A stretch of DNA of 39,301 nt from JBDTNQ01 sp039933635 (lineage in GTDB: Bacteria > Acidobacteriota > Vicinamibacteria > Vicinamibacterales > SCN-69-37). Below, piece after piece: positions 1 to 6,979 of the stretch (positions within the stretch are counted from its first letter, which is position 1; the number at the start of each line of letters is the position of its first letter). The position numbers were made by a program, and so were the translations under genes. Under the pieces are notes generated by a model. The model was not told where the DNA came from, did not search any database, and worked only from the letters and a program-made list of their open reading frames with translations. The DNA is taken from contig JBDTNQ010000028.1 in the NCBI GenBank assembly GCA_039933635.1, positions 1 to 39,301 of the forward strand. The letters are read 5' to 3'.

Positions 1-1511
1 TGCAGCGCGGCGTCCTGCTCTTCTGCCTTCTTGCCGTTCACGACGAAGGCGCGGAGGTCGGGGAACGTGATCGGCGAGTCGGCCATCGGCGAGGCGGCCA
101 CACCGCGCCCGCGTCCGCGCGCCGCGTCGGCCCTGGACGTGGTCGTTGGCGCCGCGGTGCCCGGCGACGTCGCACGGCCATCAGCTGGCGGCACTCCGCT
201 CCTGGTCGCAGCCACGGTGCCGACGGCAGGCGCCGCCGCACCCGGCCCGGGCGTCGCCGCGCCGTTGCCGCCCGTCAGCGGCGTCGCGTTGACCGTCGAT
301 GAGAGCGGTTGCGACGGCAGGGGCAGTGTCGGCGCTGGTTCGGTTGATGGGAGCGTTGGTGACGGCGCGGTCGAAGGGGCATCGACGATATCGCGTGCCG
401 GAAGCGCGGGCGCCGCGCCGCGCGTCTTGAGAAAGACACTCGCGGCCACGACGACCAGCAACACCGCAAACGCCCCGGCGATCAACGCGCCGCGACCCGA
501 CGCCGCAGCCGGCGGCGGAATCGACGCGGCGGGCATCGACGTCGCCACGGTCGGCATGTCCGAGGCCGGGGGCGGCGTCGACCGCGGGATTTCGATCGCA
601 ACGGGATCGGAGGCGCCGCTCAGGATAGGCATGGACCGGGGCGCCGCGGTCGCGATGAGCTCCGGCGGTGTTGGCGCCGGTCCCGGCGTGTCAATCGGCA
701 GGTGCGCCAGCCCTCGTCGCAGCGCCTCGCGAAAGAGCAGCGCCGTCTGGAAACGGCGCTCCGGATCGCGCGCGAGCGCGATATCCAGCACCTGACCCAG
801 CCACGCCGGCAGATCGTCTCGAACGGATCGGAGGGGCGTGGGTTCGTCCCGGATGCGCGACTGCGCCATCTCCATCGGCGTATCGCCCTTGAACGGCAAT
901 CGGCCTGAGGCGAGGTAGTACAGCACGACGCCCGTGGCGTACAGGTCCGTGCGGGCGTCAATCTCGTGACCCATGACCTGCTCCGGCGCCATATACGCCG
1001 GGGTTCCCATCATGAATCCGGCACTGGTCAGGTGCTCGCTGCCGGTGACACGGGCAATGCCGAAATCCATGACCTTCACCGCGCCATTGTCGGTGACCAT
1101 GATGTTGGCCGGTTTGAGGTCGCGGTGGACGACGCCGAGTCCGTGTGCGTGAGCCAGCGCGGCGAGCGTCTGCATACAGACGTCCGCGGCCTGCTCGACG
1201 GGCAGTGCGCCCCTGCGCACGCACAGGTGTTCGAGGGTCTCGCCGCGCACGAACTCCATGACCATCAGCCACTGGCCTTCGTGTTGGACGAGCTCGTAAA
1301 TCGTCGCGATGCCGGGATGGTTGAGGCGCGCAACGGTCACCGCTTCGGCGCGGAATCGTCGAGCCACGCTTGGATCGTTCAGCTCGGCGTTGAGGACCTT
1401 GATCGCAACTTCGCGATGGAGCGTCTCGTCGATGGCGCGGTAGACCGTCCCCATGCCGCCCCGGCCGATTTGCTCCGTTACGCGATATTTGCTGATGTGT
1501 TCGCCGACCAT
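1..1511 (-). CDS. Serine/threonine protein kinase with C-terminal membrane anchor (partial, 3' end outside window)
   Basis: Hanks-type kinase read on the minus strand from ATG at 1511; no stop is reached before the window edge, so about 503 residues are visible. Seen: glycine loop GRGGMGTVY (residues 17-24), ATP lysine K38 in VAIK, catalytic loop HRDLKPAN with D131, DFG at 149-151, APE at 175-177. The kinase domain ends near residue 270. A Pro/Ala/Thr-rich juxtamembrane stretch follows, then one hydrophobic segment at about 341-361, then a long Ala/Pro/Thr/Gly-rich extracytoplasmic linker leading to an unseen sensor domain. This layout (cytoplasmic kinase, single TM, outer domain) is usual for PknB-like receptors, but no PASTA repeats are visible. 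It follows the rhodanese gene by 42 bases and may be co-transcribed. Its substrates cannot be inferred. Confidence 0.93.
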   Translation of the reverse strand, partial: MVGEHISKYRVTEQIGRGGMGTVYRAIDETLHREVAIKVLNAELNDPSVARRFRAEAVTVARLNHPGIATIYELVQHEGQWLMVMEFVRGETLEHLCVRRGALPVEQAADVCMQTLAALAHAHGLGVVHRDLKPANIMVTDNGAVKVMDFGIARVTGSEHLTSAGFMMGTPAYMAPEQVMGHEIDARTDLYATGVVLYYLASGRLPFKGDTPMEMAQSRIRDEPTPLRSVRDDLPAWLGQVLDIALARDPERRFQTALLFREALRRGLAHLPIDTPGPAPTPPELIATAAPRSMPILSGASDPVAIEIPRSTPPPASDMPTVATSMPAASIPPPAAASGRGALIAGAFAVLLVVVAASVFLKTRGAAPALPARDIVDAPSTAPSPTLPSTEPAPTLPLPSQPLSSTVNATPLTGGNGAATPGPGAAAPAVGTVAATRSGVPPADGRATSPGTAAPTTTSRADAARGRGRGVAASPMADSPITFPDLRAFVVNGKKAEEQDAAL

Positions 1512-1553
1512 AGCCGCGTGATCGGCGGTGTGCCGATGGAAGAGATTCGGAGT

Positions 1554-2381
1554 CTACACCGTGCCGCCCGGGTACTCAATCGGGAGGTCTTCGCGGTCGC
1601 CCCATTCCTTCCACGAGCCGGTGTAGTTGCGCACGCGCGGGAAGTCGAGGATCCGCAACGCCAGGTATGTATGGGCCGCGCGGTACCCACCCTGGCAGTA
1701 CGTCACGACAGTTTTGTCGGGCGTGACGCCGGCGTGGACGTACAAGGCGCGCAGCTCCTCCACGGTCTTGTAGCACCCGTCGGACGCGAGGTTCTGCGTC
1801 CACTCGATGTTGATCGCGCCAGGAATCGCGCCACCCCGCAGAGCCCGGACCGCCTTCCCGAGATACTCCTCGCGGCTCCGCGTGTCGACGATGGCCACGG
1901 AGTCGTCACCAAGCACATCCTGGACCTCGCTCCACGCCGCCAGGCGGCCCGGCGTCGGCGTGCCGTGCCATGTGCCTGCCGCCGGTGCCGCCGCGTCGCG
2001 CGTCAGGGGGAGTCCCTCGCGGGTCCAGCGATCGATGCCGCCATCGAGCACGCGCGCGTTCGGGTGCCCCAGGTACTCCAGGAACCAGAACACGCGCGCG
2101 GCACGCACGCCCGAGTGCTGCTCGTACACCACCACGGGCCGATCGGGGGCAATGCCGCGGAGCGCGCAAAGGTGGCCGATCATCCACATGAACGCGCGCA
2201 GGGGCGCGTCGCTCGTGTCGTTCAGGCTCATCCCCCACACGTCGAAGTGCACCGCCCCGTCGATCAGCCCCCGGCTGAACTCGTGCGCCGGCCGCGCATC
2301 GATGAGCAGCGGCGGCTGAGAGCCGGCGAGTTCCGCACGAAGGGATGCTGGAGTGATGAGGGGCGACACAGGAACCATCAT
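1554..2381 (-). CDS. Two-domain sulfurtransferase (rhodanese / 3-mercaptopyruvate sulfurtransferase family)
   Basis: 275 residues, the normal length for tandem-rhodanese thiosulfate or mercaptopyruvate sulfurtransferases, which move sulfane sulfur from a donor to cyanide or a thiol through a persulfide on Cys. The N-terminal half (about 10-125) has the conserved DARP and DGG-W elements but no active cysteine, as expected for the structural domain. The C-terminal half carries VDTRSREEY and the active loop YCQGGYRA. A CQGGYR loop looks more like thiosulfate:cyanide rhodaneses than the CG(S/T)G loop of mercaptopyruvate enzymes, so the donor is left open. No signal peptide, so cytoplasmic. Two ATGs in tandem at 2381 and 2378 can serve as start. 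Inverted repeats just upstream are listed separately. The kinase gene follows downstream. Confidence 0.9.
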   Translation of the reverse strand: MMVPVSPLITPASLRAELAGSQPPLLIDARPAHEFSRGLIDGAVHFDVWGMSLNDTSDAPLRAFMWMIGHLCALRGIAPDRPVVVYEQHSGVRAARVFWFLEYLGHPNARVLDGGIDRWTREGLPLTRDAAAPAAGTWHGTPTPGRLAAWSEVQDVLGDDSVAIVDTRSREEYLGKAVRALRGGAIPGAINIEWTQNLASDGCYKTVEELRALYVHAGVTPDKTVVTYCQGGYRAAHTYLALRILDFPRVRNYTGSWKEWGDREDLPIEYPGGTV

Positions 2382-2433
2382 AAGAGACCGCGTCTCTTCG
2401 AATAGTACGCAGACCCGGTCTCCTGGTCTGCGT
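2382..2433 (-). promoter_or_regulatory. Paired hairpins with competing arms upstream of the rhodanese gene
   Basis: Two perfect inverted repeats lie between the permease stop and the rhodanese ATG. The distal one has 9-base arms at 2407-2415 and 2425-2433 with a 9-base loop. The proximal one has 7-base arms at 2382-2388 and 2392-2398 and directly abuts the ATG. The distal loop contains GGAGACC on the minus strand, which can pair with GGTCTC(T) of the proximal hairpin, so the structures could be mutually exclusive. There is no U-run after the distal stem, so it is a poor intrinsic terminator. A possible -10 (TACTAT, 2407-2402) overlaps the distal arm. Attenuator or 5' RNA structure is inference. 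Confidence 0.4.
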
Positions 2434-2463
2434 CGGGATGCGCGCGGAGGCCCGGGCGCTTCG

Positions 2464-3780
2464 TCACAGCGCGTATCTCACCAGGAACAAGCCGGCGAAC
2501 ACGTACGCGACAACGTCCAGCTCGCGCGCGCGGCCGGTGGCCGGCTTGAGGATGGCGTAGCTGATGAACCCGAAGGCAATGCCGTCGGTGATGCTCATCG
2601 CGAGGGGCATGACCACGAGCGTGAGGAAACAGGGCAGCGCCTCGGTGAAATCATCCCAGGCAATGTGACGCACGCTGTCCATCATCATCACGCCGACCAG
2701 AATCAGCGCGGGCGCGATGATCGGATAGAGCGTCAGGCCGCCGCCGCTCGAGTAGCCACCACCGATCATCTGGACGAGCGGTGAGAAAAACAACGCAACC
2801 AGGAACAGGCTGGCGGTCACCACGCTGGCAAGTCCCGTGCGGCCACCGGCTGCAACGCCCGTCGAACTCTCGACGTAAGCCGTGACCGTCGATGTGCCGA
2901 GACCGGCGCCGATGACGGTGCCGATCGCATCGGCGAGCAACGCCTGCCTCGCCCGCGGCAGCGTGCCATGGCGGACGAGCCCCATGCGGCCGGCCACCCC
3001 CACGAGCGTGCCGATGGAGTCGAACAGCGCAAGGAAGAAGAACACGAAGACTGCGTCAATCAACTTCGGCGACAGCGCACCGCGGATATCGAGCTTCAGA
3101 AAGGTGGGGGCCAAGGATGGCGGAAGCGAGGCGACGCCGCGAAACTCTGTGAGCCCCACGGCCAGGGCGACGGCCGTCGCCACCAGCATACCGATGAGCG
3201 CGGCCGCCCGCACGCCACGGGCCTGGAGGATGGCCATCAGGGCGAGCGTGCCGAGTGTCAGCAGCACGGGGGGCGATCCCAGATGGCCGAGGGCCACGAG
3301 GGTCCCGGGCGCGTCGACAATCACGCCGCCCCACTCGAGACCGATCAGCGTGATGAGCAATCCGATGCCGACCGTGATGGCGTGCTTCAGCGACTCGGGC
3401 AGGGCCCTGATCACCCGCTCGCGCAACCCGACACCGGCGGTGGCGATGAAGATGAACCCCGCAATCGCGATGGCGCCGAGCGCGACCGGCCACGGCGTGC
3501 CCCGGGCCGCGACGACCGTGAACGCAAAAAAGAAATTGTGCCCCATCGCCGGCGCGACGGCGATGGGATAGTTCGCGGCACACGCCATGATGAGCGTGGC
3601 AATTGCCGACGCGAGGCACGTGGCCGTGAGCACGGCGCCCGCGTCCATCCCCGCCGCCGACAACACGGCCGGCTGCACGAAGATGATGTACGCCATCGTC
3701 AGGAACGTCGTCGTTCCCGCGAGGATTTCGGTGCGGACGGTCGTGCCCGCCGCAGAGAGACCGAAGAGCCGCTCCAGCAC
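2464..3780 (-). CDS. NCS2 family permease, AzgA-like (adenine/guanine/hypoxanthine uptake)
   Basis: 438-residue polytopic membrane protein in the normal size range for the AzgA branch of the NCS2 nucleobase:cation symporters, which import purines across the inner membrane. Seen: FLTMAYIIFVQP near residues 26-37, the family motif MGHNFFFAF at 79-87, and the GTSTVTAYVESSTGVAAGG stretch containing the conserved Glu that contacts the base. Many hydrophobic segments alternate with short loops. The start is GTG at 3780. No Shine-Dalgarno is visible, but TAGAAT ends 7 bases before the GTG and overlaps the stop codon of the upstream helix-hairpin-helix gene. Exact substrate specificity (adenine versus guanine/hypoxanthine) is not decidable here. 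Confidence 0.9.
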   Translation of the reverse strand: MLERLFGLSAAGTTVRTEILAGTTTFLTMAYIIFVQPAVLSAAGMDAGAVLTATCLASAIATLIMACAANYPIAVAPAMGHNFFFAFTVVAARGTPWPVALGAIAIAGFIFIATAGVGLRERVIRALPESLKHAITVGIGLLITLIGLEWGGVIVDAPGTLVALGHLGSPPVLLTLGTLALMAILQARGVRAAALIGMLVATAVALAVGLTEFRGVASLPPSLAPTFLKLDIRGALSPKLIDAVFVFFFLALFDSIGTLVGVAGRMGLVRHGTLPRARQALLADAIGTVIGAGLGTSTVTAYVESSTGVAAGGRTGLASVVTASLFLVALFFSPLVQMIGGGYSSGGGLTLYPIIAPALILVGVMMMDSVRHIAWDDFTEALPCFLTLVVMPLAMSITDGIAFGFISYAILKPATGRARELDVVAYVFAGLFLVRYAL

Positions 3781-3793
3781 GGAGCGGATTCTA
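3781..3793 (-). promoter_or_regulatory. -10-like element (TAGAAT, 7-base gap) for a leaderless permease transcript
   Basis: On the minus strand TAGAAT (3793-3788) is followed by 7 bases and then the GTG start. A sigma70-type start 6-7 bases after the hexamer would fall on the start codon. The TAG is also the stop codon of the preceding gene. No clear -35 box is seen. Confidence 0.45.
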
Positions 3794-4435
3794 CGGGTTG
3801 ATCACCATGTAGCGCCAGAGTCGAGCCGTCTCTTTGGGGCCGACATATTTGCCGATCTCACGATCGAACTGCTCCTTGGTCTTCCAGGGCCGATACTCTT
3901 TGAATTCGATCAGCATCCGTCGCGCCATGCTCGGGATGGTGAGAAACTGCTCGTCGGTCGCCGTGTTGAGATCGAGGGGAATGAAGACGTACTGCTTCAG
4001 TCGATCCGTCTCGGGCTGGCCGACGTACTTGCTAATCTGTCGATCGAACTGTTCCGTCGTCTTCCACGGCCGGTACTCCGCGAACTCGATCGTCATCCGT
4101 CGCGCGATCTTCGGCACCAGCAGGATCTCTTCGTTCGTCCCCGCATTCAGGTTGATCGGCACGAACGCTTTCTCGTAGAGCGCGGCCAACTGGTCCTGCG
4201 TCAGCTTCTGACCGAGCAGGAAGGCGTTGGCCTCGGTGATGGTCGCGAAGGGCCGCTTCTCGACGAACGCTTTCGCGATCGCCGGCGTCATGTTCGGCAG
4301 CGACGCGAGCGTCGCTTCCGGGATGCCGTTCAGATCGTCGATGCCTCCTTTCAGCACCTGCGCGCGCGCTGTCGCGTCGAGCGCGAGGGCTGAGATCAAC
4401 ATGGTTCCTATCAATACGATTCGCTTGATGGTCAT
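3791..4435 (-). CDS. Secreted helix-hairpin-helix repeat protein (ComEA-like)
   Basis: 214 residues starting with a clear signal peptide (MTIKRIVLIG, cleavage probably after ARA near residue 25). The mature part holds helix-hairpin-helix units resembling the ComEA DNA-binding domain (LN-AT-EE-L--IP). Two units are nearly duplicated: residues 91-140 and 151-200 share IPLDLN/VPINLN, IARRM/MARRM, IEF-EYRPWKT-EQFDR and KYVG, a 60-residue (180-base) tandem duplication. A more diverged unit occupies 30-90. ComEA proteins bind DNA in the periplasm during uptake, so an extracytoplasmic nucleic-acid or protein-binding role is possible but not shown. The ATG overlaps the upstream gene stop (ATGA), so the two are translationally coupled. 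No other competence genes are in the window. Confidence 0.8.
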   Translation of the reverse strand: MTIKRIVLIGTMLISALALDATARAQVLKGGIDDLNGIPEATLASLPNMTPAIAKAFVEKRPFATITEANAFLLGQKLTQDQLAALYEKAFVPINLNAGTNEEILLVPKIARRMTIEFAEYRPWKTTEQFDRQISKYVGQPETDRLKQYVFIPLDLNTATDEQFLTIPSMARRMLIEFKEYRPWKTKEQFDREIGKYVGPKETARLWRYMVINP

Positions 4436-4893
4436 ACGGACGCTCCTGTCGCCACGCGGTCACCACGGCGGAGCGCCGGGTGCCGGTATGTGTAGATGAG
4501 GCCGAGCAGACCCATGTGCGCGAGCGCGCCCGGCGCGAGGGCTGGTGGCGCCTTGGCGCGCACCACCTTCTTGAACAACTCCCACTGGCTGGCCGTGGGA
4601 TCCATGTCGAGCTGAAACTCGAGATTCCCGCGATAGTGCAGGACGATGCCCGCCGCGGCACCGACCACGAGCAGGCTCATGGCCACGCGCAACACCTGCA
4701 CGGATCGCGCGCTCCGGTTGACGGCGTGCGCCGCGATCGCGCCCAGCGCCACGGCCACCAGGCCGAGCGGCACGAACTGCCACGAGTCCTCGTAGTGTCC
4801 GAGCAACAGCAGTTCGGTGCCAGTGCCCGCAAGCCCGAATGCCAGCAGCCCCAGCAGCAATCGGCGCAACGCGGGATACGGATCGAGGCTCAT
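4432..4893 (-). CDS. Small integral membrane protein, four predicted TM segments
   Basis: About 153 residues from ATG 4893 (MSLDPYPALRR). AGGTGG sits 5 bases before this ATG, so I prefer it to the in-frame GTG at 4902, which has no ribosome site. Hydrophobic stretches are LLLGLLAFGLAGTGTELLL, the VPLGLVAVALGAIAAHAV region, VLRVAMSLLVVGAAAGIVL and a C-terminal LAHMGLLGLIYTY. Between TM3 and TM4 is a polar stretch ending in a Lys-rich VVRAKAPPALAPG. I do not recognise a named family. It is translationally coupled to the secreted helix-hairpin-helix protein (4-base overlap), so the two probably act together in the envelope. Confidence 0.75.
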   Translation of the reverse strand: MSLDPYPALRRLLLGLLAFGLAGTGTELLLLGHYEDSWQFVPLGLVAVALGAIAAHAVNRSARSVQVLRVAMSLLVVGAAAGIVLHYRGNLEFQLDMDPTASQWELFKKVVRAKAPPALAPGALAHMGLLGLIYTYRHPALRRGDRVATGASV

Positions 4894-4953
4894 GAGGGCC
4901 ACCTAGACACTATCGCCCCTTGAAAGTCGTGGCGGTGAAGATTCTGTGAACCT

Positions 4954-5697
4954 TTAGAGCCCGTGAATCTTGTCCAGATGCGCCTGGATCGTCATGGTCG
5001 CAGCCTTGAGCAGCTCCGGGCGCAGACCCGGGTACAGGTGCGCCACGATGGCGTCGGCGGTCGTCAGGCCGTCCGTCAGACACGTGAGGACCTGCGCTTC
5101 GCGCGCGTGCCGATGCGCGATGTACTCCTCGAACACACGGCGGGGGTCTTCAATCGTCGGTCCATGCCCCGGAAACAGGCGGAGAGGATTCAGCGCCACC
5201 AGGCGATCCAACGAGCGCAGATACTCGCGGAGGTTCCCGCCCTTCCCCGCCGGAATCAGCACGGTTCCCGGACGCATCACCATGTCGCCCGTGTAGGCCT
5301 CGCGGGTCGATTCGTCCCAGAGCGACACGTGATCGCGTGCGTGACCAGGCGTGTAGACGGCCACGAGGTCGCGGTCGCCCGCACGAAGACGCTGCCCGTC
5401 CTCGACCGGTAGCCACGGCTCTTCGCCCTCCAGCCGGAACTTGAACACTTCGATCGCCGGCCATTTCTGCTGCAGGGCGGGGATGCCTGACGCGTGATCA
5501 GTGTGTCCGTGGGTGACAATCACTCGCGCGAGCGGCCGCGATCCCAGCGCCGCCTGAACGGCATCGAGGTGCTCGGGTCTTCCCGTGCCCGCGTCGATGA
5601 GCGTGGGCACGTCGCCGTCGAGCAGCCAGGTGTTGTTGCCGTCCCCGGTGTAGGGGCCGGGATTGAAGGCCGGAACGCGGAGGGGTGAGACGCGCAT
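4954..5697 (-). CDS. MBL-fold metallo-hydrolase (LACTB2-like)
   Basis: 247 residues from ATG 5697; a TTG one codon upstream is also open. Seen: metal motif THGHTDH (H63, H65, D67, H68), TPGHARDH, GDMV and FPGHGP, the full set of metallo-beta-lactamase-fold ligands. A C-terminal helical or winged-helix-like part (about residues 190-247, REAQVLTCLTDGLTTADAIV) matches the layout of LACTB2-type hydrolases. That family includes RNA endonucleases and thioester or lactone hydrolases, so the substrate is unknown. No signal peptide. It starts 6 bases after the stop of the barrel gene and appears to be the last gene of the RND operon, so its substrate may be linked to that export system, though this is only positional evidence. 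Confidence 0.88.
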   Translation of the reverse strand: MRVSPLRVPAFNPGPYTGDGNNTWLLDGDVPTLIDAGTGRPEHLDAVQAALGSRPLARVIVTHGHTDHASGIPALQQKWPAIEVFKFRLEGEEPWLPVEDGQRLRAGDRDLVAVYTPGHARDHVSLWDESTREAYTGDMVMRPGTVLIPAGKGGNLREYLRSLDRLVALNPLRLFPGHGPTIEDPRRVFEEYIAHRHAREAQVLTCLTDGLTTADAIVAHLYPGLRPELLKAATMTIQAHLDKIHGL

Positions 5698-5703
5698 CAA
5701 AGG

Positions 5704-6979
5704 TTAGAAATCGTATCGCGCCCGCGTGAACACGAAGTCCCGTTGTGTGAATCGACTGATCGTGTCGTCGCCGGACCCCAGGAACAGGCCCGCGGATGCG
5801 TCGACGGTGATGTTGTCACGGACCTTCCACGTCCACAGGCCGCGCAGAAATGCCGCGGCGTCATGAGGATGCAACGGCAAACCCGCGCACGACATAGCGG
5901 TCGCCATGGAAGGGGCGTTCCAATGAAGCAACGATGTCGACGTTCGTGTGCGACACCGACGGGGCCTCCTTCGCCCACGACCGGTGCACAATCGTGGATC
6001 CAAAAACGCGCCATGCCCGGACGCGGCGATCGAAGCCAACTCCCGCATCGAACGACTGCCCGCGGACGAGAGCAAGCGGCATGCCCGGAGCGGCCCCGGC
6101 AGCGAGGAACGACCGATCGACGAACCCGGCCACCTCGCCTCGAAACGCCCACGGTCCGGCAACCGTCTCGAAGTCGCCGCCGACCATCGTGAATCGGGGA
6201 TGAAACTCCACGACTTGTCCCACGATCTGCGCCGACACGGAGTCGATCGACGCCTGAAACCCGATCGGCCCGAGCCCGTCGAACCCGCGATACACCGACG
6301 CCGATGCGTCCACGCGCCCCAGTGTCGCCTCGACGCGAGCACCGCCGGACGCATCGCGCCAACCGCGGCCTGGTTCGAGTTGCAAGCGACCTGGGGCTGC
6401 GGCAACGCCGGCCGCCAGTACCGCGTCCGCCGCGAGATTGAACGGGGACGAGGGCTCATCGAGTCGATCGAATGCGCCGCGCCTGAACCGCGGGACGATC
6501 ACGCCTTCCACGCGTAGCCGTTCGGAGACCGACACACGCCCTCGCACGAACGTGACCGGCAGCCGCGCCTCGCTGCGCCCGTCGAACAGAAACTTCGCCG
6601 CATCAATCGGATTGATCACATCCGTCGGTGCAATCTCATCCAGCCGCCCCCAGACGAGACGTCCATATCCGGCACGCACGTCCACGGCGGCCGCGTGGGT
6701 CTCCACGTACGCGTCGCGCACCAGAAGGGTGGCATCGGTCACCCGACCGCTCCGGTCCGCGACCAAACCCTCGACCACGCCATCGAAGCGCATGGTCAGC
6801 CGCGTCGACGGCCGTACCGTGACCTCCACGCCAACCTCGGGCCTCAGTTCCGAGACATCACGACGCGGCAGGACGTCGGCGGCCAGCGTCGCGCGCGCGT
6901 GAACGTCGAGGACTCCGTGCGACGATGAGGGCCCCTGCGCCAGCAGGGCGATGAGCCACACACCAGCGGTGCCGGTCAC
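5704..6979 (-). pseudogene. Outer-membrane beta-barrel protein of the RND operon, interrupted by a frameshift
   Basis: Reading starts at GTG 6979, which overlaps the RND stop (GTGA), and gives a signal-peptide-like VTGTAGVWLIALLAQG. About 370 residues of alternating strand pattern follow (RLTMRFDGVVEG, DAYVETHAAAVDVRAGYGRLVWG). The frame ends at a TGA at 5861-5863. The next frame continues without a gap as LRGLWTWKVRDNITVDASAG and ends FTRARYDF at 5704. A C-terminal aromatic residue after alternating hydrophobics is the outer-membrane barrel signature recognised by BamA, so this tail belongs to the same protein. One extra base (or two lost) between about 5861 and 5900 would explain the break. 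No long homopolymer is there to suggest slippage, so it is a real mutation or an assembly error. Similar barrels (DUF1302-like) accompany LolA-like plus MMPL gene pairs in other phyla. Confidence 0.75.

Noticed and set aside
31..2405. Long plus-strand open frames (31-795, 966-2405)
   Set aside because: They are antisense to the kinase and rhodanese, whose motifs are unambiguous; the products are low-complexity Arg/Ala/Gly typical of high-GC shadow frames.
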